Origin: Mariprofundaceae bacterium
Lineage (GTDB): Bacteria > Pseudomonadota > Zetaproteobacteria > Mariprofundales > Mariprofundaceae
Assembly: GCA_030950585.1 (NCBI GenBank)
Contig: JAUZRG010000033.1
Coordinates: 1-64,000, forward strand
Reading direction: 5' to 3'
DNA: 64,000 nucleotides
Shown here piece by piece: positions 38,003 to 47,449 of this stretch; positions within the stretch are counted from its first letter, which is position 1, and every line of letters starts with the position of its first letter. The position numbers and the translations under genes were made by a program. Below the pieces are notes generated by a model. That model was not told the origin of the DNA, did no database searches, and saw only the letters and a program-made list of their open reading frames with translations.

Positions 38003-38997
38003 CACAGCAATCTTGTGCACCTATTTTCATCCTGTACTTAGCAATGCTTTTTCTTTTGAGTGCTTGTCATACCGACGAAGTGATCGAAGAGCATGCTTTT
38101 TTGATGGGAACGATGGTATCTGTGACTGTGGCAGAATCAGAAAAAGATTCTCAAGTTCGCTTAGCAATTAAAGCCAGTATGCAGGAAATACAGCGTGTGG
38201 AAGCATTGTTTTCCACCCACCTTGATAACAGCGTGCAAGCTTTTAATCAGAGTCATGTTGGTGTATGGCAAGACTTAGATCCAGAGGTTTCTGTATTATT
38301 AGCCCAAGCAGTGCGAATCATGGCACAAAGTCAGCAAGCTTTTCATCCGATGTTGGGTCAATTAAAACAACTATGGGCGTTTCAGTCCGAAAGCAAGCAA
38401 GTTCCACCTGAGGCATCTATTCAGATTTTGGTGCAAGCAATAAAAAAAGCAACATTAGAGCAAAAAGGCACACAGTGGCGACGTTCGCATGCCGCACTTC
38501 GATTGGATTTTGGTGCAATTGCCAAAGGTTATGCCATTGATCGTGCGATTAAGGTTTTGCGTCAACAGGGTATTGGCAATGCTATTGTGAATGCTGGGGG
38601 CGATATTCGTCTCATCGGTCAACGTTTTGGTCGTGCTTGGCGTATTGGCATCAAACACCCGAGACAGGCAAATCAAATATTGGGTTGGATGGCGCTTAAG
38701 GGGGATGTTAGTTTGGTGACCTCAGGTGATTATGAGCGTTTTTTTATCGTAGGCGACAAGCGCTACCATCATATTTTAGATGCACGCACGGGTTATCCCG
38801 CCACAAAATCACAAAGTGTCACTGTCATTGCTAAAAATGCCACGCTTGCCGATGCATGGAGTACCGCATTGTTTGTGCTTGGCTCAAATTCACAGGGCTT
38901 GGTGACGGCCCCCACTGATTTAGATTATTTAATCGTGGATCGGCAGGGCAAGAAAAGCATGTCTTTGGGCATGCAAAAACTATTTCATTCGCAGTAG
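37984..38997 (+). CDS. apbE: FAD:protein FMN transferase ApbE (lipoprotein)
   Basis: A 337-residue lipoprotein, lipobox LLSAC, that would face the periplasm. ApbE moves FMN from FAD to a Thr of target proteins such as NqrC and RnfG. Family features are MGTMVSVTV near the N-terminus, LDFGAIAKGYAIDRA, NAIVNAGGDIRLIG, SGDYERFF and HHILDARTGYPA, which together hold FAD and Mg. The start codon is in the loop of a hairpin. The end overlaps aguB tail to tail by 13 bases. No flavinylation target is visible in the window. Confidence 0.93.
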   Translation: MKKEAFSQQSCAPIFILYLAMLFLLSACHTDEVIEEHAFLMGTMVSVTVAESEKDSQVRLAIKASMQEIQRVEALFSTHLDNSVQAFNQSHVGVWQDLDPEVSVLLAQAVRIMAQSQQAFHPMLGQLKQLWAFQSESKQVPPEASIQILVQAIKKATLEQKGTQWRRSHAALRLDFGAIAKGYAIDRAIKVLRQQGIGNAIVNAGGDIRLIGQRFGRAWRIGIKHPRQANQILGWMALKGDVSLVTSGDYERFFIVGDKRYHHILDARTGYPATKSQSVTVIAKNATLADAWSTALFVLGSNSQGLVTAPTDLDYLIVDRQGKKSMSLGMQKLFHSQ

Positions 38998-39869
38998 CGT
39001 TTTTCTAATTCTTTGTAGGCATCAATGCGACGGTCTCTTAAAAATGGCCATTGCTGGCGCACTTGTTCACAGCGTTTAAAGTTAACGTTTCCCGTCAGTA
39101 GTTCTTCTTCATCTTGACTGGCTTGAGCCAGTGTTTCTCCTTGTTCGCCCACAATAAAGCTATGTCCCCAAAATAAAATACCACGATCTTCTTTGTTTGG
39201 GTTCTTTTCAAAGCCTGTGCGATTGGCTGAAATAAGAGGAATTGCGTTGGCGATGGCATGACTGCGCTGCATGGTTTGCCAAGCAAAAAGTTGACGTTGT
39301 TGCTCATCCACGCTGTCGTCACCATCCCAGCCAATGGCCGTGGGGCAGACTAATATTTGCGCACCCGCAAGAGCTAAAAGACGAGCGGCTTCGGGGAACC
39401 ATTGATCCCAGCAAATGAGAATGCCAATTTTACCTAAAGAGGTCTGCACAGGTTTAAAGCCTGTATCACCAGGGGTAAAATAGTATTTTTCATAATAATC
39501 AGGGTCATCAGGGATGTGCATTTTACGATAAATGCCCGCAATACTACCATCGGTATCCAACACAACAGCGGTATTGTGATAAATACCAGCAGTGCGTCTT
39601 TCAAAAATAGAGGCAACAATGACAATATTGAGTTCCGCAGCTAAGGATGAAAAAACATGGGTGGTTGGGCCTGGGATAGGCTCTGCAAGATCAAAACATT
39701 TTTGATTTTCTGATTGGCAAAAGTAATAGGTTCGATGCAGTTCTTGCAGAACCACCAATTGTGCACCATCACTGGCTGCCTGATGAATCATGGCAATGCT
39801 TTTGTGCAGGTTTTGGGCAACATTGCTTTGGCAGCTTTGTTGAATTAAGGCAACTTTAATATTACTCAT
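38985..39869 (-). CDS. aguB: N-carbamoylputrescine amidase AguB
   Basis: A 294-residue nitrilase-fold hydrolase turning N-carbamoylputrescine into putrescine, CO2 and ammonia. The catalytic Glu is in VLQELHRTYY, the Lys in YRKMHIPDDP, and the Cys in ILICWDQWFPEAARL. I chose ATG 39869, with AAAGGA upstream and an ATGA overlap with aguA; an in-frame ATG 12 codons earlier lies inside aguA. Together with aguA it makes putrescine from agmatine. Arginine decarboxylase is not in the window. Confidence 0.95.
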   Translation of the reverse strand: MSNIKVALIQQSCQSNVAQNLHKSIAMIHQAASDGAQLVVLQELHRTYYFCQSENQKCFDLAEPIPGPTTHVFSSLAAELNIVIVASIFERRTAGIYHNTAVVLDTDGSIAGIYRKMHIPDDPDYYEKYYFTPGDTGFKPVQTSLGKIGILICWDQWFPEAARLLALAGAQILVCPTAIGWDGDDSVDEQQRQLFAWQTMQRSHAIANAIPLISANRTGFEKNPNKEDRGILFWGHSFIVGEQGETLAQASQDEEELLTGNVNFKRCEQVRQQWPFLRDRRIDAYKELEKRYCE

Positions 39870-40885
39870 GCGATCAATCCTTTTGGAAATTGCATTGTCA
39901 TGCAATGTAGCGAACCTCCCTGTTCAATCAAGGTTTCGCAAGCAATCATCACAATACGTCGGTTGGGAAAGCAAGATGCTAAAACTTGTTGTGCTTGAAC
40001 ATCGGTCGTTAAGCCATAACTAGGTAATAAAACAGCATCGTTGATGATCAGAAAGTTGGCATAACTAGCGGCTAACCGTTGGCCACTTTTGTTCAATATG
40101 GCTTTTGGCCAAGGCAATGCTTGTAGTTCATAGGTCTTACCTATGGGTGTGCGCAGGGCGCGTAATTCTTTCTGCATGGCTTGTAAGTCTTGGTAGTGAG
40201 GGTCATTTTTATCATCGCAGTGCATGTAGACAATACCTGTTGGTGAAAAAAAGCGAGCCAAGGTATCAATATGTGCATCGGTATCATCACCCATTAAATG
40301 CCCATGCTTGAGCATGATGATGTGCTGCATGCCAAAAAACTGCATAAGCTGTGTTTGAATAGCGTTGAGACTCTGTTGTGGGTGACGTTGTTGTAAGCAT
40401 TGTTGGGTGGTCATGAGTGTATCAAGGCCATTGGACTCAATGCTTCCACCTTCTAAAACAAAGGGCAGGGAAGTCATGCTTGCTTTGAAAAAACCGTGTT
40501 GATCTAAATACTGATTCACATGGTTATCGAGTTCAAAAGAAAACTTTTCACCCCAAGCGTTGAATTGAAAATTCAATAAATGAACTTGATGATGTCGATC
40601 AATGGCGATAGGACCATAATCGCGAATCCACGTATCATTAAAGTGGCAAGGTATGAGTTGAATGTTGTGCGTGTGGGGTTGTTGTAGGTAATCGCGCGGG
40701 CTAGAGTCACGAGGATCGTGAAGTAAATAAACTTGCTCATACAGATCAATGGCTGTGCAAATAGTAGCAACACAATGTCGAGCTTGTGTTAATTGATGTA
40801 TCCAATCGGTTTTTTCATGTGGCCAAGCCAGCATGATGCCTTGTTGAGGTTCCCATTCGGCGGGTAGGCGTACGTTTGATTGCAT
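39866..40885 (-). CDS. aguA: Agmatine deiminase AguA
   Basis: A 339-residue guanidine-modifying enzyme converting agmatine to N-carbamoylputrescine. LPAEWEPQQGIMLAWPHEKTDW at the N-terminus, WIRDYGPIAID, LEGGSIESNG and the late catalytic Cys in EQGGSLHCMTMQFP mark the family. It is first in an aguA-aguB pair with 4-bp overlap. No good ribosome binding site precedes the ATG: the five bases before it are part of the T-run after a strong palindrome, so the gene may be leaderless or poorly translated. Confidence 0.95.
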   Translation of the reverse strand: MQSNVRLPAEWEPQQGIMLAWPHEKTDWIHQLTQARHCVATICTAIDLYEQVYLLHDPRDSSPRDYLQQPHTHNIQLIPCHFNDTWIRDYGPIAIDRHHQVHLLNFQFNAWGEKFSFELDNHVNQYLDQHGFFKASMTSLPFVLEGGSIESNGLDTLMTTQQCLQQRHPQQSLNAIQTQLMQFFGMQHIIMLKHGHLMGDDTDAHIDTLARFFSPTGIVYMHCDDKNDPHYQDLQAMQKELRALRTPIGKTYELQALPWPKAILNKSGQRLAASYANFLIINDAVLLPSYGLTTDVQAQQVLASCFPNRRIVMIACETLIEQGGSLHCMTMQFPKGLIA

Positions 40886-40890
40886 ATAAA

Positions 40891-40920
40891 AATGGCAGTA
40901 AGCCTAGGCTTACTGCCATT
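40891..40920 (-). terminator. 30-bp perfect palindrome, terminator of the porin gene
   Basis: AATGGCAGTAAGCC and GGCTTACTGCCATT form a 14-bp stem with a TA loop. On the minus strand it follows the porin stop by 13 bases and is followed by TTT, so the stem plus T-run reads CCATTTTT. It ends 5 bases before the aguA start. Confidence 0.7.
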
Positions 40921-40933
40921 GTCTTAAGTGAGT

Positions 40934-42052
40934 TTAGAATCTAAATTCTGAGTACAAACCAACTTTAGTTGTTTTGCTTGTGTCGTTCAATGCAGTCGCT
41001 GTCCATGCAGCATTACCATTGGTTACTTTAGTGTTATCAAGAGCTAAAGAGAATGTCATACCTTGAGTTTCAAAGTATTCAAGACCAACAATGTAATGAC
41101 TTGTTTTTGCAGAGAAAGTAGATGCAAGAGGTGTGCTTTTTAGATAATCATAACGTGCAAATACGCCATAATCTTCAGCAAAACGTGCCCATGCCCAAAC
41201 ATTGTAACCAGTTGCTTTGTTGACAGTACTTGTGTTGTCTTTTTTATTGTTAATGACAAAGTTACCGCCTACACGCCATGTTTCTTGACCATAGCTAAGT
41301 AGAACTTGGTTTAAAGTTTCTTTGATTGGGTTTGCGGCAGTAGCAATAACACCAGTTACAGCGTTTGTAACAAGTCTTTTATTACCACGGTAACCGTCAC
41401 GGAAGCCAAGTGAAATATCCATGCCTTCGATTGGGTGAACAGTGAAACGACCGCTTATATCCATAGCTTGTGTTGCGTTAGGCTTACCATAACCGCCACC
41501 ATTACTGTAGGTTAACCAGTATTCAAGCATGTCATCCATGAATTTACCTTTCAGGCCAAGACCATAATCAGCAGAGTCATCCATTTTGAAAAAGTCTGTA
41601 TAAACGTTAGACACATAACGATGCGCCCAAAGTTTTTCTTCATAACCAATCCAAGGTGTGTTGGATAGACCTAAACGTACTTGTACTTCATCGCTGAATT
41701 TGCCTTCAACATAAGCATATTTCAAAAAGACGTTTGTGCTTCTTTTAAGACCAGGAACAGTGTTTTGTTCGTTGTTCACATCAGTCACAATGGTACCAAA
41801 CCATTGATCATTGACTTGGTATTTTGCTTGCAAGTAAAAACGATCAACACTTAGACCTGTTGATTTGTTGGCTGTTGTGGTTGTGCCAGTTGCACTGTTA
41901 AAGTTATCTGTTTTGTTGTTTTGTAAACCAAAATAAGCTTTACCACTGATGGATAATTGATCAGTTACTTCTGTTGCAGATACAGAAGTGCTACCAAAGG
42001 CCAAGATAGCGGCACTAAGAATAGACATTTTAATATTTTTTTTGTTAAACAA
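40934..42052 (-). CDS. Porin-like outer-membrane beta-barrel protein
   Basis: A 372-residue protein with signal peptide (ending STSVSA) and a mature part of alternating strands typical of a barrel. It ends in EFRF, the aromatic C-terminus used by the BAM machinery. It resembles small trimeric-type porins of proteobacteria but I cannot assign a substrate. The TTG start at 42052 has AGGAGA 8 bases upstream; an ATG eight codons later would shorten the signal's basic end. Strong start site and terminator suggest high expression. Confidence 0.82.
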   Translation of the reverse strand: MFNKKNIKMSILSAAILAFGSTSVSATEVTDQLSISGKAYFGLQNNKTDNFNSATGTTTTANKSTGLSVDRFYLQAKYQVNDQWFGTIVTDVNNEQNTVPGLKRSTNVFLKYAYVEGKFSDEVQVRLGLSNTPWIGYEEKLWAHRYVSNVYTDFFKMDDSADYGLGLKGKFMDDMLEYWLTYSNGGGYGKPNATQAMDISGRFTVHPIEGMDISLGFRDGYRGNKRLVTNAVTGVIATAANPIKETLNQVLLSYGQETWRVGGNFVINNKKDNTSTVNKATGYNVWAWARFAEDYGVFARYDYLKSTPLASTFSAKTSHYIVGLEYFETQGMTFSLALDNTKVTNGNAAWTATALNDTSKTTKVGLYSEFRF

Positions 42053-42170
42053 GTGTATTGTCTCCTATAGATAATTCATATAATGATATAGAATATGAGC
42101 CGTATCATAACATCAAAGGCAATGTTTTCAATTCACATCATATTTAGGTGTGTTAAAAAGACACATTAAG

Positions 42171-44243
42171 TTATTTTAATGGTCGGTGTTCGAGTTCATA
42201 AACAAGCACAGATTTGTTTTTGCCTTTCACATTCACACCACCCAATTCCTTGAGGTATAAACCATTAAAGGTTTTTTGTTTTGTGACCAAAGAAAGACTG
42301 TCACCTTTTTGAATCAAGTGTTCTTTAATGAGTGCGTAGGTAAATTCGGTGAGCATGATGTGATTGCTGTAGTTACGAGTCAGGGCTTCAACACGCGCGC
42401 CTAAATTCACACTGTCGCCAATAATGGTGTAATCCATTTTCTTAGCTTCACAGCCAATATTGCCAACAACCACTTCGCCTGTGTTCATACCAATACCAAT
42501 ATCCAGTTCTTCTCGACCTTCTTTGCGCCATTGTTGTTGTAACTCAGCCAAGCGATGCATCATATCAAGTGCGCAGCCAATGCTTAGCAAAGCATGATCG
42601 TTTTGTTTGGAGGGTGCACCCCAAAAAACCATGATTTCATCACCGACAAATTTATCTAAAGTGCCATCCCATTTAAAAATAACGTCTGTCATGGCAGATA
42701 ACAATTCATTCAATGCCAAGATGACCTCTTCGGGGGTGCGTGTTTCTGAAAAGGTGGTGAATGAACGCACATCAGAAAACAACACCGTGACTTCACGCCG
42801 CATGCCACCCAATTTAGCCAGTTCTGGATGAGCCAAAAGCTCATTCACCACTTTTTCTGTGGTATAGCTTGAAAACATGGTTTTAATTTGACGGGCTTTC
42901 TTTTCTTCAACTAAAAAGCGAAATGCGGTTAAAGAGGCGTAAAGCATAAAAATAGTGCCTGTTGGAACCAGAAAATCGACCCACATGAGATGAACACTGA
43001 AAAGGTATTGGGTGAGTAAGCCATAACCAAACACAAATGAGATGACGAGAGTTGCACCTGCCAAGGCACGCCAGCGACTAATGAAAATGAGAAAAATGAG
43101 CGTGAAGGCTAAAATAAAAGAAAAATTAAGAACCTTAATCAATTCACCTTTGTTGAGAAAACGTTGATACAGAATATTTTCAATCACGCTGGCTTGTTTT
43201 TCAACACCCATGAGTTGGGCAAAGGGAGTGACATGATTGTCTGATGTGCCTAAGGCTGTGAGGCCAATGAGTGCAATGCGATTTTCTAAAAAGTCTTTGG
43301 GTAATTTGCCGTTAAGGACATCCGCAGCCGAGTAGGTTGGAAACGTTTGGCCTTTGCCAGCGTAATTGATCAGGGCGCGGTTTGATTGATCCATAGCAAT
43401 GACTTCTTTGCCCAAAATAATGGCTTCGCCTGCAATGATTTGCAGTTCATCGCTAGAAATATCAAGGTAGTGACGGGCAATGGATAAACCAAACACAGGG
43501 TAATAATCTTGATTGAAGTTAATGGCTAAGGTTTCCCAGCGAATCGCACCATCACGATCATATTGGGTGTAGACATGACCCATCGAAGCCGCTTCATCAA
43601 TGAATATATCAAGGGGAAGCAACACATCATTTGCCATAACAGGTTGTACAAAAGGTTTTGTTTTGACCCGCATAAACATGTGATCAAATAACACATCGGG
43701 GGTTTCCACGGGATCTGCTTTCTTTTGAGAAAACAAACGCACGTGTGGTGCAAAGGGCAAGATGACATTGCCTGCATAAGCGATTGCCTGACTCAAGACA
43801 AGGTCATCATTTTCTGCAAGTTCTTTTCGTTGCAAGTACAACTTGAGCTTGGGGTGGTTCTCCCACTTGATTTGAGGCATGCTCAGCATGTGCTGGATCA
43901 GTCGAACATCTTCATCTTGAGAAGGTTCAGGAAACAAAATATCAATGCCGATGGTTTTAGCGCCCGCATCGGCAGTAGCCTTAATGAGGGTGGCTAGTTG
44001 CGCCCTTGGCCATGGCCATCGTCCCACTTGCTGAAGGCTTTCGTGGTCAATGGCAATGATAGCAACCTTATCGTCAATGGGTCGTTCACCACGCAATAAA
44101 AAACGCAAATCAAAGGTTTTGTTTTCTAAAAATTGAAGGAAGACAGGTGGGTTAAAGGTCAAAAATCCAGAAAGCAAAACGATGATGCTTGAGATAAGCA
44201 AATAAGGTATGTGATCTTTTACGATGGCACGGATGTTTTTCAT
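42171..44243 (-). CDS. CHASE2-domain adenylate/guanylate cyclase
   Basis: A 690-residue membrane sensor. Residues of about 1-340 form an N-terminal membrane anchor and an extracytoplasmic CHASE2 domain (FDLRFLLRGERP, AIIAIDHESLQQVGRWPWPRA, AKTIGIDILFPEP). Three membrane helices follow (about 365-450), then a class III cyclase domain: LFSDVRSFT and GDEIMVFWG hold the metal Asp residues, GIGMNTGEVVVGNIG and DYTIIGDSVNLGARVEAL complete the site with the Asn and Arg. It should make cAMP or cGMP in response to a periplasmic signal. It is a lone gene; no cyclic-nucleotide receptor is visible beside it. Confidence 0.94.
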   Translation of the reverse strand: MKNIRAIVKDHIPYLLISSIIVLLSGFLTFNPPVFLQFLENKTFDLRFLLRGERPIDDKVAIIAIDHESLQQVGRWPWPRAQLATLIKATADAGAKTIGIDILFPEPSQDEDVRLIQHMLSMPQIKWENHPKLKLYLQRKELAENDDLVLSQAIAYAGNVILPFAPHVRLFSQKKADPVETPDVLFDHMFMRVKTKPFVQPVMANDVLLPLDIFIDEAASMGHVYTQYDRDGAIRWETLAINFNQDYYPVFGLSIARHYLDISSDELQIIAGEAIILGKEVIAMDQSNRALINYAGKGQTFPTYSAADVLNGKLPKDFLENRIALIGLTALGTSDNHVTPFAQLMGVEKQASVIENILYQRFLNKGELIKVLNFSFILAFTLIFLIFISRWRALAGATLVISFVFGYGLLTQYLFSVHLMWVDFLVPTGTIFMLYASLTAFRFLVEEKKARQIKTMFSSYTTEKVVNELLAHPELAKLGGMRREVTVLFSDVRSFTTFSETRTPEEVILALNELLSAMTDVIFKWDGTLDKFVGDEIMVFWGAPSKQNDHALLSIGCALDMMHRLAELQQQWRKEGREELDIGIGMNTGEVVVGNIGCEAKKMDYTIIGDSVNLGARVEALTRNYSNHIMLTEFTYALIKEHLIQKGDSLSLVTKQKTFNGLYLKELGGVNVKGKNKSVLVYELEHRPLK

Positions 44244-44457
44244 TTGAAAACATTAAGCCTAATTCAAAAGAGGTAAAGTGTTTTTGTTTAAATGCTTGAG
44301 CGTGAAGGGAGATGCGATGATGGTTCATTCATTGAAATATTTTATGAAAATAACGAGACTTGTTATAACTGCGTAACATCAGTTACTAATTAGAGCATGA
44401 CGAGGAGAAAAAATATTCTGTCTTCGAACCAAAAGAACATGAGAAAAGGGGGCAAGT

Positions 44458-44485
44458 TGAACCTCTCCCAAAAGACTGGACACTA
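44458..44485 (+). mobile_element. Possible IS3-type terminal end (remnant)
   Basis: TGAACCTCTCCC at 44458 followed by GGACACTA at 44478 has the look of an IS3-family left end (TGAACC...GGACAC). No transposase frame and no matching right end are visible, so at most this is a solo or decayed end. Based on memory of such ends, not on alignment. Confidence 0.3.
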
Positions 44486-44527
44486 ATTTGAATGATAGAA
44501 TGCAGTTTCAAAATTTAAAGGAGGTTG

Positions 44528-44704
44528 ATGATTGAGATAATGATGCCCACCTGCTTATTCAAGTTGGAGCTATTCTTAGCTCACATGTCAATCGCTGAGT
44601 ATGTAAAACATTGGACTTTTTCATGCTTCAGGCTAGAAAATCATGGTGCAGAAAATGCTAAAGACTGCGCGGGACAAAATAATCATCCCATTTATGCAAA
44701 ATAG
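44528..44704 (+). CDS. Possible small protein, 58 residues
   Basis: A short frame with AAAGGAGG at 44517-44524, only 3 bases before the ATG, which is closer than usual. The product begins MIEIMMPTCLFKLELFLAH and has no known motif. It ends 36 bases before the next gene. It may be a remnant of a lost IS open reading frame, a leader peptide, or chance. It lies in the roughly 500-base gap between the cyclase and the LEA-like gene. Confidence 0.25.
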   Translation: MIEIMMPTCLFKLELFLAHMSIAEYVKHWTFSCFRLENHGAENAKDCAGQNNHPIYAK

Positions 44705-44740
44705 ATGATCTTTTATTTCAGAGTTTCAAGAGGGTTTATC

Positions 44741-45379
44741 ATGCTCAATCACGAGATCACGTCATCGGTTCAAAGGTTCATTCGCCTGCCAGCTTTATTG
44801 GCTATCATGACCCTGCTCTGTCTCTCTGGCTGTGCAACCATGCCTCAAAAAAACAGCCTATCAAATGTGAAATTCTCTCTTGATCGAGTCTCGGATGTCA
44901 CCCTTGCAGGTATTGATCTGATGAAAATTCAATCCCCTCAAGATCTCGATATATTTCAAATAGCCCGTGCCACTATGGCTCTTTCTAGTGAAAAATTACC
45001 ATTAAACCTTACGCTGCACCTCAAATCTGAGAACCCATTGGCCAACATGGTTGTGGCTAGGATTGTGCGCATTGGGTGGACGCTGGTACTTGATGGTCGC
45101 GACACAGTCAGTGGTGTTATGAATAGCAGCGTCCATTTGGCGGCTGGAAAAGAGGAGCTGATCCCGCTCACTCTTAGCCTGAATATGTTTGATTTCTTTA
45201 ATGAGAAATCAGCTATGGATATGCTGGATTTGGCGCTGGCCTTTGCTGGTGCAGATGGGGAGATTCCCAAAGGTGTGGCTTTGAAGGTACGCCCAAGCAT
45301 TGATACCATCTTTGGACCACTGACCTATGGCAAAGATATTCTGATTAAGCCGAATGCCAAAAATCCCGTTCAAGAATAG
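44741..45379 (+). CDS. LEA type 2-like (WHy domain) outer-membrane lipoprotein
   Basis: A 212-residue lipoprotein with lipobox LSGC. The mature part has the beta-sandwich pattern of the LEA14/WHy family: VKFSLDRVSDVTLAGIDLMKI, then LPLNLTLHLKSENPLANMVVARIVRIGWTLVLDG and a second half with LTLSLNMFDFF. Bacterial members are periplasmic and linked to stress tolerance, with no proven mechanism. I chose ATG 44741, with AGAGGG upstream and a proper signal start, over an in-frame codon at 44705. Confidence 0.78.
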   Translation: MLNHEITSSVQRFIRLPALLAIMTLLCLSGCATMPQKNSLSNVKFSLDRVSDVTLAGIDLMKIQSPQDLDIFQIARATMALSSEKLPLNLTLHLKSENPLANMVVARIVRIGWTLVLDGRDTVSGVMNSSVHLAAGKEELIPLTLSLNMFDFFNEKSAMDMLDLALAFAGADGEIPKGVALKVRPSIDTIFGPLTYGKDILIKPNAKNPVQE

Positions 45380-45427
45380 TTTATTTAAGCATTGCTTGTT
45401 GTATAGTCATGAAGACTTTGATCTTTT

Positions 45428-45646
45428 TTATAGATGATATGATAGCCGCTGCCAGTTTTCAGGCCAAGTATCGAAATCAGTTATAACAGCGTCATGGATT
45501 AGCAATGAATAAAGATGTTCTTCTGGGAAATCATTTATCCGAACGATCCATTTCTCCTCATCAATGATTGATGCGTAAGGAAACTCGGCGCTTTCTGTTT
45601 TATTCCAGATCACATGTCTTAATAAATATTGTGTTGCAATATCCAC
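45428..45646 (-). CDS. Hypothetical small protein, 72 residues
   Basis: A frame with protein-like composition: EEKWIVRINDFPEEHLYSLLIHDAVITDFDTWPENW, a pattern I recall from uncharacterised small cytosolic proteins. Start is a GTG without a clear ribosome site, and the frame closes soon upstream, so the gene may be truncated at its 5' end. The remaining part of this 556-base space up to murD shows nothing else convincing. Confidence 0.45.
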   Translation of the reverse strand: MDIATQYLLRHVIWNKTESAEFPYASIIDEEKWIVRINDFPEEHLYSLLIHDAVITDFDTWPENWQRLSYHL

Positions 45647-45935
45647 TACTTTTTGACCCCATATCGGTCATTGTATTTTTTATTGGTTCGCTTAAACATA
45701 GGATGGAACCTTCTTTATCAAAACAAGGTATTCAATTGTTTTGTCCTTCAATGGATAAACTGGTTAAACAAGGGCAAAGGTCTTTTATGTTAATCGTAGG
45801 GTGTAATAACTGAAAGGCATTACACCAAAATTATCATCAGACAGCTTGAAATTACTTTGTGTCGTGTGCAATGTCCGTTGGTTATTGACATCCTACATGA
45901 TGGATTCCTTGTTAGTTTGATGAACGGGTCGGGGT

Positions 45936-47243
45936 TTAGGTTTGTGAAACCTCGGCTTTAGCTAATTCCATAAACACTTCACCGCGCTCTGCATAGTTAA
46001 GAAATTGATCCATGCTTGCAGAAGCGGGTGAAAGTAGGACTGGGAGCTTGTTGTTTGCTGCTTTGGCTGCTGTTACTGCTGCCGCTAAGTGTCCGACGAC
46101 TTGATAGCTCACACCTGCCTCTTGCAGCATAGCCACATAGGCTTCGGGTTCTGTGCCAATGACCCAAGCATGATCAACATGCTGGGCGACGGTTTTGGTC
46201 ATGGGTGTTAAGTCGATGCCTTTACGCAGGCCACCGCAGATCCAAGTGACTTTTTGGCATGATTGAAGGGCTGCGATGGCAGCGTCGGGGTTGGTGGCTT
46301 TGGAATCATTGAACCAATCACGTCCGTGGTAATGACCGACATATTGCATGCGGTGTGGCAAACCAGAAAAGTGATGCATCATGTGGATTATTTTTTCTTG
46401 ATCTTGGTCTAAGTCGGTCGCAATTTGTGCCACAATGGCCAAGTTAAGGTACTGGTGGCTGCCTTGAATGGCTATGTCAGCACATGGCATGCTGTATTGG
46501 CCTTGTTGCCAAAACACGGTGTTTCCTTGATCGCTTTGGCGAATACCAACATCGGTATGAGGGCTTGTGCCACCCACACGGCGGACACAGACACCGCGCT
46601 TTTGTAGTCTGTTGGCTTGTTCATCCCATTCATGATCAGCGGGCAACATCGCCCAGTCGCCTTGTTGTTGTTTTGCAAACACGCGCAATTTGGCTTGTTT
46701 GTATTCTTCTGCATCCGCATGCATATCAACATGATCTGGCTGAAGGTTGAGAAGCACGGCGTATTTGGAGTGAATCGGGGCACTGCGTTGGAGCTGAAAA
46801 CTAGATAATTCCAAGACCGCTTGGCTGTGTTGATCTGCCAAGGCATCGAGCATGGGTGTGCCTATATTGCCGAGGGCTGGGATGTTCATCAGTTGATGTA
46901 AAAGTGTGGTCACGGTTGTTTTGCCGTTTGTTCCCGTGATGGCAATGGTGTCACCCTTAAAATGTTGGGCAAATAGTTCAAGGTCGCTCAGCATCTTTTT
47001 GCCTTGTGATCTTAATTGCTGCAAGACGGGATGTTGCCATGAAATACCAGGGCTGAGGGCGAGGCTATCATAAGCTTCTAATTGCTGAGCCTGCAAAGGA
47101 CCACAGTACAACCGACACGTTAAGCTTGGGTCTAAGTCGATGTTGTTTTCATCAAAAGCATCGCATTCAATGCCTTGAGATAAAAGAAATGAGACAATGG
47201 AACAACCTGTTTTTCCCATTCCAATGACGGCAGTTTTTTGCAT
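45936..47243 (-). CDS. murD: UDP-N-acetylmuramoylalanine--D-glutamate ligase MurD
   Basis: A 435-residue Mur ligase adding D-Glu to UDP-MurNAc-L-Ala. The N-terminal Rossmann part starts VIGMGKTGCSIVSFLL; the ATP P-loop is AITGTNGKTTVTTLL; LNLQPDHVDMH, DWFNDSKATNPDAAIAAL and LLSPASASMDQF are diagnostic for MurD. In most proteobacteria murD is beside ftsW and murG; here it stands alone, 22 kb from lpxC and on the other strand. The gene looks complete, so it is likely the working copy unless another exists. Confidence 0.96.
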   Translation of the reverse strand: MQKTAVIGMGKTGCSIVSFLLSQGIECDAFDENNIDLDPSLTCRLYCGPLQAQQLEAYDSLALSPGISWQHPVLQQLRSQGKKMLSDLELFAQHFKGDTIAITGTNGKTTVTTLLHQLMNIPALGNIGTPMLDALADQHSQAVLELSSFQLQRSAPIHSKYAVLLNLQPDHVDMHADAEEYKQAKLRVFAKQQQGDWAMLPADHEWDEQANRLQKRGVCVRRVGGTSPHTDVGIRQSDQGNTVFWQQGQYSMPCADIAIQGSHQYLNLAIVAQIATDLDQDQEKIIHMMHHFSGLPHRMQYVGHYHGRDWFNDSKATNPDAAIAALQSCQKVTWICGGLRKGIDLTPMTKTVAQHVDHAWVIGTEPEAYVAMLQEAGVSYQVVGHLAAAVTAAKAANNKLPVLLSPASASMDQFLNYAERGEVFMELAKAEVSQT

Positions 47244-47449
47244 AGAAACCCTCTTTCAATTCACAAATAGAGGCTGAATGAGCCTGTGATGGGTGCGAAT
47301 TGTTCACAAGCTGGATGAAAAATAAAAGCATTGTGTGCGTGTGCTGGTGCATGACATGTGGGAAAAAATAAGCTTATATAAGCCTAAGGCTAAGCTTCTT
47401 GTGATGGCTGCAATTGACAATAGCACGTCCTTATGAAGACTTCCTTGCC

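Noticed and set aside
45568-45813. Plus-strand frame of 81 codons opposite the small gene at 45428-45646
   Set aside because: No ribosome site and no recognisable pattern; the opposite strand looks more protein-like.
47414-47419. TTGACA as a -35 box before nadA
   Set aside because: No -10 hexamer at 16-18 bases downstream, and the site lies at an alternative nadA start.
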